Below, one piece after another: positions 52,811 through 60,794 of a stretch of 64,000 nucleotides of DNA. Numbering within the stretch: position 1 is the first letter of the stretch; each line of letters starts with the position of its first letter. Source of the stretch: Microbacterium sp. SORGH_AS_0428 (GTDB lineage: Bacteria; Actinomycetota; Actinomycetes; Actinomycetales; Microbacteriaceae); NCBI RefSeq assembly GCF_031453615.1, contig NZ_JAVIZT010000001.1, positions 3,224,001-3,288,000 on the forward strand, read 5' to 3'. The position numbers and the translations under genes were made by a program. A model generated the notes under the pieces. That model did no database searches, was not told the origin of the DNA, and saw nothing but the letters and a program-made list of their open reading frames with translations.

Positions 52811-54166
52811 TCAGCCTTCTCCGCCCCAGTGCTGCGGGGTCAACGAGCTCTTCTCGCTCAGTGACAGGAGCACGGTGTTGGCGGTGGTGAGGGCGCTGAT
52901 CCTGGATGCGCTCCGGCGTTGGATGATCTTGCTCGTCGCGGCTGCCGCCGGGCCCGCGGCCAGTGCGGCCGGAGCGAAGACGACTGCTGCCCCGCGCAGC
53001 ACTGCCCGCGCCACCCCCGCTCCCGACCAGGTCAGGATGCGGGACTTCCACCTTTGCTTCGTCAGCGCGCTCTGCAGTTCTTTCGCCGAATCCGCCAGTG
53101 TCGTCGACGCCGCGTCTCTGAAGGCGGCGAGAAAGCTCAGGTAGTCCATCTCGACGGACTCGATCGCGCGAACGTCCGACGACAGCGTTGTCAGCGCATC
53201 ACGGACCGTCGTCCAGATCTCGTCGTGCTGTCGAAGCTCGACGAGGTCCGGGAAAGAAACGCGGGCGAGCTCCGGCATCGGCAAGACGAAGCCCTGCGTC
53301 AGTTCCGCGGGCGCGGCATCCGCTGCGCGCACGGAGGCCGCGCCCAGGAGGGCGGCCGTCGCGAGCTCGAAGTGCCGCGCGGTCGTGCGCGCGGTCGTGA
53401 TCGGTTGCGCGTCGAGCGCGCCGCAGAAGCGATAGAAGTGAATGGCGTCGCCCAGTTCACGCATGGAGAGTGAGCCGTAACGCGAGAGCACTTCCGTCGC
53501 GAGCTGAGGAGTCACGCCGAGATCGAGATCCCGCTCGACGGATGTGAGGAGTTCCCCGTCGGTGTACGAATCCTGCAACTGGAAATCGGACGCGCCGAGT
53601 TCGTTCTGAAGGATCGCCCGTGTCGCGGGATCAGCGGCCATGAAACCGAACGAGCCGTCTCGAATGTCGCGCGACACGATCTGGTTCTCGAGATAATGAC
53701 TGTCCGCTGTCGGGACGGGTTCCAGCAGACCGAGACGTATCGCCGCAGCCAACGGACGAATGTGCGAGATCGCCGCCTCGAGCTCGGATCGCCCGCGTGC
53801 CGCCGAGGCGGAAGGGTTTCTGAAACCCATCGCCTTCTCGAAAGCGAGACGAGCCCCCCAGTCGAGCAACAGGTCGGGAACGTAGGAGCGATCGCACAGC
53901 AGGACCTGTTGCTTCACCTCGGCGATGGTCGCGGTAGACGCCCTGCGCCCGCCGTTCAGGATGACGGTATCGGCGGCGAACGGTCGGCTGCCTGCCGTCG
54001 AATCACCGCGGCGGTTCTCGAGCGCGCGGGCGGCTTCCTCGAGCGACTCGGCCAGCACCGTCAGCTGCGACAGCGGGATGTGGGCGGGAAGCTCGAAGGA
54101 CGGCGACTCCAGATGAATGCCGCCGAAGAAGTCCTCGACGATCTGGATCGAGTTCGTGGGTCGCAT
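52811..54166 (-). CDS. Unknown 451-residue protein with C-terminal hydrophobic segment
   Basis: Not recognised. The body is largely helical and rich in Ala, Arg and Asp. A hydrophobic stretch (AVLRGAAVVFAPAALAAGPA) near residue 405 suggests membrane association. There is no catalytic motif that I can name. GC is slightly lower than in flanking genes. It starts one base after the end of the downstream-oriented cupin gene on the same strand, so it may be the last gene of the SdpI-cupin unit or an insertion between that unit and tad. Confidence 0.65.
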   Translation of the reverse strand: MRPTNSIQIVEDFFGGIHLESPSFELPAHIPLSQLTVLAESLEEAARALENRRGDSTAGSRPFAADTVILNGGRRASTATIAEVKQQVLLCDRSYVPDLLLDWGARLAFEKAMGFRNPSASAARGRSELEAAISHIRPLAAAIRLGLLEPVPTADSHYLENQIVSRDIRDGSFGFMAADPATRAILQNELGASDFQLQDSYTDGELLTSVERDLDLGVTPQLATEVLSRYGSLSMRELGDAIHFYRFCGALDAQPITTARTTARHFELATAALLGAASVRAADAAPAELTQGFVLPMPELARVSFPDLVELRQHDEIWTTVRDALTTLSSDVRAIESVEMDYLSFLAAFRDAASTTLADSAKELQSALTKQRWKSRILTWSGAGVARAVLRGAAVVFAPAALAAGPAAAATSKIIQRRSASRISALTTANTVLLSLSEKSSLTPQHWGGEG

Positions 54167-54167
54167 C

Positions 54168-54689
54168 TCAGCCCGCGTCGGGGGAGGTGAGCGCGGCGAT
54201 CGTGCCGGGCTCGAGCCATGACGGGCGTTGGTCGTCCGGGATCATCGGCGCCACGAACCTCACACGATCCGGTGCCCACCCCGGTGTCACGACGCTGCCG
54301 ATCAGCGCGTAGCCCTGTGGATCGATGAGCCGGAGCGCCTTCGTGGTGCCGGCGGGGCACACCACCATCGGCTGTTCGCCCGCATCCACATCCGTGCCGA
54401 GCACCTGCCGCTCGATGAATCCCGCGTCCGTCGCCAGGAGATACTCGACCGGTCCGCCTTCGATCAGCACATGGATGTCGTCGGATGCGAGCCGGTGCCA
54501 GTAGTTGACCGGGCGCTCGGCGTCGAGCAGGTAGTAGATCGAGTTGTGCGCGGCCAGCGTGTCCTCACCCTCGGTGACCGGCAGGTCGGAGCGGGAGCGC
54601 GGTGCCCACCATCCGGACTCCACGGGCAGCGGCTCGAGCTGTAGCGCGCGTCGCCAGTACTCGGCGCGGGAAGGGGCGTCGGGCGTCAT
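54168..54689 (-). CDS. Cupin-fold protein (DUF985/cupin_5 type)
   Basis: 173 residues from ATG 54689, overlapping the preceding SdpI-like stop (ATGA). LEPLPVESGWWAPRSRSD, HNSIYYLLDAERPVNYWHRL, and VVTPGWAPDRVRFV followed by a negatively charged end are the landmarks of cupin_5 proteins of unknown function. The fold binds small ligands or sugars. A metal role is possible. Confidence 0.83.
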   Translation of the reverse strand: MTPDAPSRAEYWRRALQLEPLPVESGWWAPRSRSDLPVTEGEDTLAAHNSIYYLLDAERPVNYWHRLASDDIHVLIEGGPVEYLLATDAGFIERQVLGTDVDAGEQPMVVCPAGTTKALRLIDPQGYALIGSVVTPGWAPDRVRFVAPMIPDDQRPSWLEPGTIAALTSPDAG

Positions 54690-55027
54690 CCCTCGAGGAT
54701 GGCAGATGCCCGCGCGGCACGGGTCGCCGCTGTCAGCGACACGACGATCGTCGCGACGAACACGACCACCACGATGACGGCGAACACGACGGCTGTCACA
54801 CCGCTGAGCAGGAGCGCGCCCGCGCTCGCCGCAGCGCTCGCCGCGAGACCCACCCAAGCCCAGCGCGCCGCGGCGCGGTGCCCCGCAGTCCAGGCGGCGG
54901 ACGAGCGCAGCGTGGATCGGGTGCGGATGCCGGCGAGGCGGTTCTTGCCCAATATGCCACGGGCGGCGAGCTGGGTGAGCACGGCCGAGACGAGGAGGAG
55001 GGCGGGGAACACGATCACGCCGGTCAT
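54686..55027 (-). CDS. SdpI-family membrane protein
   Basis: 113 residues with three hydrophobic segments. GKNRLAGIRTRSTLRSSAAW is the conserved SdpI/YfhL signature (GIRT.ST..S..AW). SdpI of Bacillus gives immunity to the SdpC toxin, and short actinobacterial relatives are mostly uncharacterised. It is divergent from a GntR/DUF1648 pair across 39 bases. DUF1648 and SdpI-like domains often occur together. Confidence 0.8.
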   Translation of the reverse strand: MTGVIVFPALLLVSAVLTQLAARGILGKNRLAGIRTRSTLRSSAAWTAGHRAAARWAWVGLAASAAASAGALLLSGVTAVVFAVIVVVVFVATIVVSLTAATRAARASAILEG

Positions 55028-55066
55028 GCCCTCAGCCTAGCGAATTGTTCTACTAACATTGCGAAC

Positions 55067-55414
55067 ATGTTGTTCCGCGTCGATCACGCCTCCTCGGTGT
55101 CGCTCTCCGACCAGATCGCCCTGCAAGTGCGGGCCGGCATCGTCTCGGGCGAGCTGACACCGGGGGAGCGCCTGCCCGCGGCACGTGACCTGGCGACCGC
55201 CCTGCACGTGAACATGCACACGGTGCTCCGTGCGTACGGGCGCCTCCGCGAGGAGGGGATCATCGAGATGCGTCAGGGCCGCGGTGCGTGGGTGCGCCCG
55301 GAGGCGAACCAGGCACTCGTGCGGATCACCGAGCTCGCCGGGCAGCTCGCCGCAGAGGCGCGCAAGATCGGTCTGAGCCCGCAGGAGATCCTCCGGCTCA
55401 TGGAGTCGTCATGA
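55067..55414 (+). CDS. GntR-family regulator (YtrA subfamily)
   Basis: 115 residues: a wHTH domain (LSDQIALQVRAGIVSGELTP, GERLPAARDLATALHVNMHT, IIEMRQGRGAWV) and a short helical tail, the YtrA layout. The ATG follows TAACAT by 7 bases (leaderless), and TTGTTC repeats flank the start region. Its stop overlaps the DUF1648 gene. It probably controls itself and neighbouring membrane-protein genes. Confidence 0.88.
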   Translation: MLFRVDHASSVSLSDQIALQVRAGIVSGELTPGERLPAARDLATALHVNMHTVLRAYGRLREEGIIEMRQGRGAWVRPEANQALVRITELAGQLAAEARKIGLSPQEILRLMESS

Positions 55415-56379
55415 CGGCGCGGCTTCGCTGGACGGTCGCGCTCACCGCGATGTGGATCCCCGCGGTGGCGATCGCCGCCACGGGTCTCCTGTGGCGCGAC
55501 GTGCTGCCCGAGCGCGTCGCCTCGCACTGGTCCGACCTGGGTGCGGCCGACGGCGACGCGCCCACTGTCGTCGTGCTCGTCGTCGCACTCATCGTTGCGG
55601 CCGGCGCCGCGATCGCCGCCACCGTGATCGTGACCATCGGACGGCGGACCGCGCGCACCACGCACATGAGCATGTTCTGGCTCGGCGTGCCCGCCGCGCT
55701 CGCGGCCGCGTGCTGGCTCGTGCCCGCCTGGCTGACCCTGCGCGCGGGATCGGCCGAGGGTGCCGCGCTCGGCATCTGGATCGTCCCGCTGCTGCTCTGC
55801 ATCCTGTACGGCGTCGTTCCCTATGCGCTGGCGCCGCGACCAGGGGCGACCGAGGCGCCGGCCGCGCAGACGATGCCTCTCGCACCGAGCGAGGTCGGCG
55901 CGTGGAGCCGCACCCTCACGGCGAACATCTTCGTCTACGCCACGATCGTGGTCGCGGCCATCACCGTCGTCGTCATGGTCCCGCTGGTGTCCTCAGGGTC
56001 GCTCGGCTCGGCCTGGTTCGCACCGGTCATCCTGCTCGGCGCCACCGTGATGCTCGCCTCCTTCATCCGCATCCGCGTGAGCGCGGATTGGCGCGGGCTG
56101 CGCGTCGTGTCGCTTCTGCTGCGCATTCCGCTGAAGCGCATCCCGCTGGACCGCATCCGCCGCGCTGAAGCCGCACACCTGACGCCCGGCGAGTGGGGAG
56201 GGTGGGGCTATCGCATCATGGCGGGTCGCTCCGCGCTGGTGCTGCGCAGCGGTCCGGGGCTCGTCGTCACGAGCACGGACGGCACGCAGTTCGCGATCAG
56301 TCTCGCGGATGCCGAGAGCCCCGCACGACTGCTCAACACGCTGCGCGGGCAGGAGGCCGGAGTGGATTCATCGGCGTAG
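55411..56379 (+). CDS. DUF1648-containing membrane protein
   Basis: 322 residues with about six helices. RDVLPERVASHWSDLGAADG after the first helix is the DUF1648 motif (LP..V..HW...G). The C-terminal part forms a soluble PH-like beta domain (ADWRGLRVVSLLLRIPLKRI to GPGLVVTSTDGTQFAISL). Its ATG overlaps the GntR stop. Such proteins are often encoded next to YtrA-type regulators. Role unknown, envelope stress suspected. Confidence 0.82.
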   Translation: MTARLRWTVALTAMWIPAVAIAATGLLWRDVLPERVASHWSDLGAADGDAPTVVVLVVALIVAAGAAIAATVIVTIGRRTARTTHMSMFWLGVPAALAAACWLVPAWLTLRAGSAEGAALGIWIVPLLLCILYGVVPYALAPRPGATEAPAAQTMPLAPSEVGAWSRTLTANIFVYATIVVAAITVVVMVPLVSSGSLGSAWFAPVILLGATVMLASFIRIRVSADWRGLRVVSLLLRIPLKRIPLDRIRRAEAAHLTPGEWGGWGYRIMAGRSALVLRSGPGLVVTSTDGTQFAISLADAESPARLLNTLRGQEAGVDSSA

Positions 56380-56428
56380 TCCGGTCGCCGCACCGTTCAT
56401 GGCTTGACCCCGCCGCAACGTCATAGTC

Positions 56429-57658
56429 GTGACTGGGTGCATGACCGTCATACCCGTGGCCTACCTGGCCTCCACTTTCCTCTCCCTGCTCGGAAACTCG
56501 ATCGCCGCCGTCGCTCTGCCGCTCATCGTGCTGCAGGTCACCGGCAGCGTCCTCGGTGCGGGTGCCGTCGCCGCAGCCACCGCGGTTCCCGCCATCCTCG
56601 CCGGACTGTTCGCGGGCGTGATCATCGACCGCGTCAACCGGCGCACCGCCTCGATCGCCTCCGACGTCATCTCCGCGCTCGCCGTCGCAGCCCTCCCCGT
56701 GGTGGACCTCGTCTGGGGGCTGAACCTCGGATGGTTCGTGATCCTCGGGATCGTCGGTGCCCTCGGCGACGTGCCCGGCATGACGGCACGCGAGACGCTC
56801 CTGCCCGCGATCGTGCGCCACGGCCGGTGGAGCGCCGAACGTCTCATCGGGGTGCGGGAAGCGCTCGGAGCGATCGCGATCCTCCTCGGCCCCGCCCTCG
56901 CCGGCGTGCTGCTGGTGATGCTCGACGGTGCCGGCGTGCTGTGGGTGACGGCGGCCACTTCCTTCGCCGCCGCGCTCATCACCCTGTTGTTGCCGCGGCG
57001 AATCGGTGCGCTCGCCGACAGCGCGGTGTCGCACACGAACGGGTGGTCGCAGCTGCGGGAAGGATGGCGCGTGCTCGCGGGCAGTCGGTTCCTCGTCGTG
57101 ACGACCTCGCTCAGCCTGCTCTCGGTGCTCGTGCTCGCCTCGATGCAGGCCCTGATTCTCCCGGTTTACTTCACCCTCGAGGGAGAACCCGGTCTCCTCG
57201 GCCTCGTGCTCTCCGCGCTCGCTGCCGGGATGCTGGTCGGCGGGGCCCTCTACGCCGTCGCGGGCACGCGCGGGTCGCGCCGGGGGTGGTTCCTCACCGG
57301 ACTCCTCGGGAGCACGGCGGGGTTCGCGCTGATCGGCGCCCTGCCGTCGGTGTGGGTCGTGCTCGCGGGCGCCGCGGTCGTGGGCCTCGCCGCGGGCGTG
57401 TTCAACAGCCTCATCGGCGTGCTCATGATCGAGCGCATCCCGGAGGCGCTGCGCGGCCGCATCCTCGGCACGCAGAATGCGGTGCTGACAGCGGCGCCGC
57501 CCGTGGGGATCGTGCTCGCCGCCGTGCTCACCGAGTACGCGGGCGTCGACACGGCTGCCGTGCTGCTTGCGAGCGTGTGGCTGATCGCGCTCGTCGTCGG
57601 GATCGCCGCGAGGTCACTGCGTAGCCTGGAACCCGTGACCGACACGGATGCGGGGTGA
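56429..57658 (+). CDS. MFS transporter (multidrug efflux-like)
   Basis: 409 residues with about twelve helices. AGVIIDRVNRRTASIASDVI carries the loop 2-3 motif A (GxxxDRxxRR), and LRGRILGTQNAVLTAAPPVG is the second-half counterpart. The start is GTG 56429, or the ATG at 56441. The MerR regulator follows after 6 bases, the standard arrangement for drug-efflux control. Confidence 0.87.
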   Translation: MTGCMTVIPVAYLASTFLSLLGNSIAAVALPLIVLQVTGSVLGAGAVAAATAVPAILAGLFAGVIIDRVNRRTASIASDVISALAVAALPVVDLVWGLNLGWFVILGIVGALGDVPGMTARETLLPAIVRHGRWSAERLIGVREALGAIAILLGPALAGVLLVMLDGAGVLWVTAATSFAAALITLLLPRRIGALADSAVSHTNGWSQLREGWRVLAGSRFLVVTTSLSLLSVLVLASMQALILPVYFTLEGEPGLLGLVLSALAAGMLVGGALYAVAGTRGSRRGWFLTGLLGSTAGFALIGALPSVWVVLAGAAVVGLAAGVFNSLIGVLMIERIPEALRGRILGTQNAVLTAAPPVGIVLAAVLTEYAGVDTAAVLLASVWLIALVVGIAARSLRSLEPVTDTDAG

Positions 57659-57664
57659 GCCGCC

Positions 57665-58408
57665 ATGCGCAGCGGTGAACTCGCGCGCCTCGCCGGCGTC
57701 ACGGTGCGCGCCCTGCGGCATTACCACCAGGAAGGCGTCCTTCCCGAGCCCGAGCGCGGGAGCAACGGCTACCGCGAGTATCGCGTGAGCGATCTGGTGC
57801 GGGTGCTGCGCATCCGTCGTCTGTCGGCGGTCGGCGTCCCGCTCGACGAGATGACCGCGCTGCTCGACGGGGAGACGGCGGATGCGGGTGCCCTCCTCGA
57901 CTCTCTCGACGCGGAGCTCGCGGCGCAGATCGATCGGCTGGCGGCACAGCGTTCGCTGATCGCGCGGCTGCGCGCGACCGACGCGGCGCCCGACGTTCCC
58001 CCCGAGCTCGCCCCTCATCTCGCGGTGCTCGCCGCGGCCGGTGGCCCCGCCGACCTGGCGAACATGGATCGCGATCAGTCCGTGCTCCTCGCCCACCTGG
58101 CGGGAGAGGAAGGGATGCCGCGACTCACGCGCCTCTATGAGATCCTCAGCACCCCCGCCCTCAGCCCGCTCATCGCCGAGATCTCGGCACGCTTCGCCGA
58201 GATCGACACCGACACCGCATCCGCCGAGATCGACGGGTTCATCGAGACCGTGGTGACAGCTTTCGGTCCGATCGTCGCCGAGGTGACGGATGCCGGCGGC
58301 GCCGTCGATCTGGGGCCGGGGGCCGGATTGATCGACGACCTCGTCCGCATCCAGTTCACGCCCGCGCAGCGTCGCGTGCTGCGCGAGATCGAACGCCGCC
58401 TGTCCTGA
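57665..58408 (+). CDS. MerR-family regulator
   Basis: 247 residues: SGELARLAGVTVRALRHYHQ is the recognition helix pair, YREYRVSDLVRVLRIRRL the wing region, then a dimerisation helix (ALLDSLDAELAAQIDRLAAQ) and a C-terminal ligand domain without metal-binding cysteines. It is co-transcribed with the MFS pump and probably its activator. Confidence 0.88.
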   Translation: MRSGELARLAGVTVRALRHYHQEGVLPEPERGSNGYREYRVSDLVRVLRIRRLSAVGVPLDEMTALLDGETADAGALLDSLDAELAAQIDRLAAQRSLIARLRATDAAPDVPPELAPHLAVLAAAGGPADLANMDRDQSVLLAHLAGEEGMPRLTRLYEILSTPALSPLIAEISARFAEIDTDTASAEIDGFIETVVTAFGPIVAEVTDAGGAVDLGPGAGLIDDLVRIQFTPAQRRVLREIERRLS

Positions 58409-58465
58409 CCCTGCCGGCGGCGCCTCGTCCACGCCCGCGGCCGCTCATTCAACCCACCGTCCTGG

Positions 58466-58538
58466 CCGCGAGACTGCATTTCGAGCACGAGATCACTGTG
58501 TTTACCCGTGATCTCGTGACGAAAATGCAGTCTCGCGG
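58466..58538. repeat. Dispersed long palindrome, copy 2
   Basis: Outer arms CCGCGAGACTGCATT (58466-58480) and complement (58524-58538). Inner stem GATCAC...GTGATC around GTGTTTACCC. It shares TTTACCCGTGATCTCGTG with copy 1 at 2013-2087, and compensating changes keep both stems. It lies between merR and a convergent gene. Confidence 0.8.
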
Positions 58539-58620
58539 GGAAGGGGGATGTGAGGCGCGGGGAAGGGGGAGGTGAGGTGCGGGGAAGGGGGGTGAGGCGC
58601 GGGGAGGGGAAGGGGGGAGC
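58539..58620. repeat. Degenerate G-rich tandem repeat
   Basis: Three to four imperfect units of about 20 bases of the type GGTGAGGCGCGGGGAAGGGG follow the palindrome directly. The plus strand is almost free of T, so G-quadruplex formation is conceivable. Confidence 0.7.
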
Positions 58621-58629
58621 CTCGGGGCG

Positions 58630-60162
58630 CTACACCAACCGCCGGAGGAGGAGAACGCCGTCGTCGATCGTGGACGCGGTGCCGTCGGGGGTTGTGACGG
58701 GGCGCGGGCGGGTCTCAGCGACGACGGTCTCCCACGCCGACGCATCCAGGGCCAGCGCGGCGAGCTCTTCGTGCAGGTCGGGGAAGTCGGCGTGCTGCGC
58801 ATCGGCGTGCGACCACGGCGGGACGGACGCGTGCGACACCACGAGCAGGTGACCGCCCGACGCGACGCGGGATGCGGCGGCGCGCAGGATGTCGATGCGG
58901 TCCAGCGTTACGGGGGAGTGCAGGAACGACGCGGTCACGAGATCGAAGGAGCCCTCCGGAATCCCGTCCGGAAGCTCCGCCCGCACGAAGCGTGCGCGCT
59001 CGCCGAGGTCGGCGCTCGCCGCCGCCGCGGTGGCCCGAGCGATGGCCGTCGCGCTGATGTCCACTCCAGTGACCTTCCAGCCCTGCTCCGCGAGCCACAG
59101 GGCGTCGCCTCCCTCGCCGCAGCCCAGATCGAGCGCCGTGCCCGGCGACAGGGATGCCGCCACATCGGCGACTGTGTGATTGACGCGGCCCGACCACATC
59201 CGCTCGCCTCCCGCGTACCGGCCTTCCCAGTACACGGCGGGTGCCGCCAGGCGGTCAAGATCCTCCTCGACGAGCGCGGCATTCACCCCCGCGCCCACGA
59301 AGGATGCGGTGCCCATCGACAGCGGCACGTTCGCGCTCGGGTCGACGACGTTGCCGGCGGCCCAGATGCGCGGGTGACTCGTGCGCCCGAGACGGTCGAC
59401 CTGGATCATCGCGCCCATCGGGCCCTCCGTGCGCACGAGGCCGAGACCGTCGAGGAAGCCGTCCTGCGGAACAGGGCGACCCGCGGTGAAGATCGCCGAC
59501 ACGGCGACCTCGCGCCCGTCGGCGGTGCGCACCGCGTCGATCCGGTCACCCTCACCGCGCACCTCGATCACCGGAGAGCTCACCAGCCGCACTCCGCGGG
59601 CGAGCAGACGGTGGCGGAGCCCGGGATCGAGCTCGCCGAGGCCCGCGGTGAAGACCACGACGTCGTCGCTCCACTGCGTCAGCAGCTGCGCCTGGTGTGC
59701 GCCGAGCGGCGAGGTCGTCAGCACACCGATGGTCTCACCGCGCACCTCCCAGCCGTGGCAGTAGGGGCAGTGGAGCACCGTCCGGCCCCACCGTTCGGCG
59801 AGACCAGGGATGTCGGGAAGCTCGTCGCTCAGTCCCGTGGCCACGATGAGCGCGCGTGCGCGGTGCGTGACGCCGTCGGTGAGCGTGACGGTGACGCCGT
59901 CGTCGTCGGCGTCGAGGTGCGACACGGTTCCGTCGACGAACCGGCCTCCGTACCCCTCCACCTCGGCGCGGCCGCGCGCGCGCAGCTCGCCCGGCGCCAG
60001 CCCTTCGTGGCCGAGCACCCCGTGCATGTGCTCGGCGAAGCGGTTGCGGCCCGACCCGGCGTCGACGACCGTGACGGTGCGGCGGGCGCGCACGAGCATG
60101 AGGGCTGCGGAGAGGCCGGCGGGGCCGGCGCCGACGACGAGGACGTCCGTGGAGTTCTGCAT
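58630..60162 (-). CDS. Bifunctional thioredoxin-reductase-like oxidoreductase / SAM-dependent methyltransferase
   Basis: 510 residues. Residues 1-300 are an FAD/NAD(P)-dependent reductase of the thioredoxin reductase type: VVGAGPAGLSAALMLVRA and the redox pair in LHCPYCHGWEVRG, with the second nucleotide site near TIGVLTTSPLG. Residues 310-510 are a class I methyltransferase: ALDLGCGEGGDALWLAEQGW, VTGVDISATAIARA, FDLVTASFLHSP. This fusion is known in actinobacteria but its substrate is not. It is divergent from an XRE-cupin regulator gene with 28 bases between, so that protein likely regulates it. Confidence 0.9.
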   Translation of the reverse strand: MQNSTDVLVVGAGPAGLSAALMLVRARRTVTVVDAGSGRNRFAEHMHGVLGHEGLAPGELRARGRAEVEGYGGRFVDGTVSHLDADDDGVTVTLTDGVTHRARALIVATGLSDELPDIPGLAERWGRTVLHCPYCHGWEVRGETIGVLTTSPLGAHQAQLLTQWSDDVVVFTAGLGELDPGLRHRLLARGVRLVSSPVIEVRGEGDRIDAVRTADGREVAVSAIFTAGRPVPQDGFLDGLGLVRTEGPMGAMIQVDRLGRTSHPRIWAAGNVVDPSANVPLSMGTASFVGAGVNAALVEEDLDRLAAPAVYWEGRYAGGERMWSGRVNHTVADVAASLSPGTALDLGCGEGGDALWLAEQGWKVTGVDISATAIARATAAAASADLGERARFVRAELPDGIPEGSFDLVTASFLHSPVTLDRIDILRAAASRVASGGHLLVVSHASVPPWSHADAQHADFPDLHEELAALALDASAWETVVAETRPRPVTTPDGTASTIDDGVLLLRRLV

Positions 60163-60181
60163 GAGCCCATCACACGGCTAC

Positions 60182-60210
60182 TCTGCAACTATGGCAAGTG
60201 AACTTGCAGA
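60182..60210. promoter_or_regulatory. Nested palindromes at the start of the XRE-cupin gene
   Basis: Outer arms TCTGCAA (60182-60188) and TTGCAGA (60204-60210), with the inner perfect palindrome GCAAGTGAACTTGC (60194-60207). The site covers the -10-like TACTCT and the first codons of the regulator and is about 20 bases from the divergent gene. This suggests an autoregulatory operator controlling both genes. Confidence 0.55.
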
Positions 60211-60781
60211 AACAGCAAGCCCCTCCGTCCGAGCCGAACTCGAGGACCTCGGGATGCGGTTGCGCACCGTCCGCCGCGCGAAGGGCTGGACGCTCGACGA
60301 CCTCGCTGCGCGCGCGGGACTCTCCTCGAGCACGCTCTCACGGCTCGAGTCGGGCAAGCGCCAGGCGAGTCTCGAGTTGCTGCTGCCGCTCGTGCGTGAG
60401 CTCGGCATCCGCATCGACGACCTGCTGCAGCCGCGCGACCAGGACCCCCGCGTGCGGCGCACCCTCATCCATCGCGAAGGCCACCTCGTCCTCCCGCTCG
60501 CACCGGAGGGGTCGCCGACGAACGCGTACAAGATCACGTACCTCCCGGGTCCTGAACCCGAGCAGCGGGTGCACGACGGGTTCGCTTGGTTCTACGTGCT
60601 CTCGGGGCGCCTGCGCCTGCGTCTCGGGGAGCAGGACCTCGTGCTCGTGCGCGGTGAAGCGGCCGAGTTCGATACCCGCACGCCGCACGCGATGTCCGCC
60701 GCGGGCGGCAAGCCCGTGCAGCTGATCAGCATCTTCCACGGCGACGGCGACCGCATCCACACACACTCCGAGTCCGTATGA
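60191..60781 (+). CDS. XRE-family regulator with C-terminal cupin domain
   Basis: 196 residues. The HTH_3 domain (LRTVRRAKGWTLDDLAARAG, SSSTLSRLESGKRQASLELL) occupies 25-80. A small cupin (VHDGFAWFYVLSGRLRLRLG, EAAEFDTRTPHAMSAAGG) covers 115-190. The ATG lies 6 bases after TACTCT. Such regulators sense a small ligand through the cupin. The target is probably the divergent oxidoreductase/methyltransferase gene. Confidence 0.9.
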   Translation: MASELAETASPSVRAELEDLGMRLRTVRRAKGWTLDDLAARAGLSSSTLSRLESGKRQASLELLLPLVRELGIRIDDLLQPRDQDPRVRRTLIHREGHLVLPLAPEGSPTNAYKITYLPGPEPEQRVHDGFAWFYVLSGRLRLRLGEQDLVLVRGEAAEFDTRTPHAMSAAGGKPVQLISIFHGDGDRIHTHSESV

Positions 60782-60794
60782 CCCGGCCGCGCAT

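Noticed and set aside
56404..56427. MerR-type promoter with TTGACC and CATAGT before the MFS gene
   Set aside because: The spacing is only 12 bases, far from the 19-20 of MerR-controlled promoters, and no clear dyad is present.
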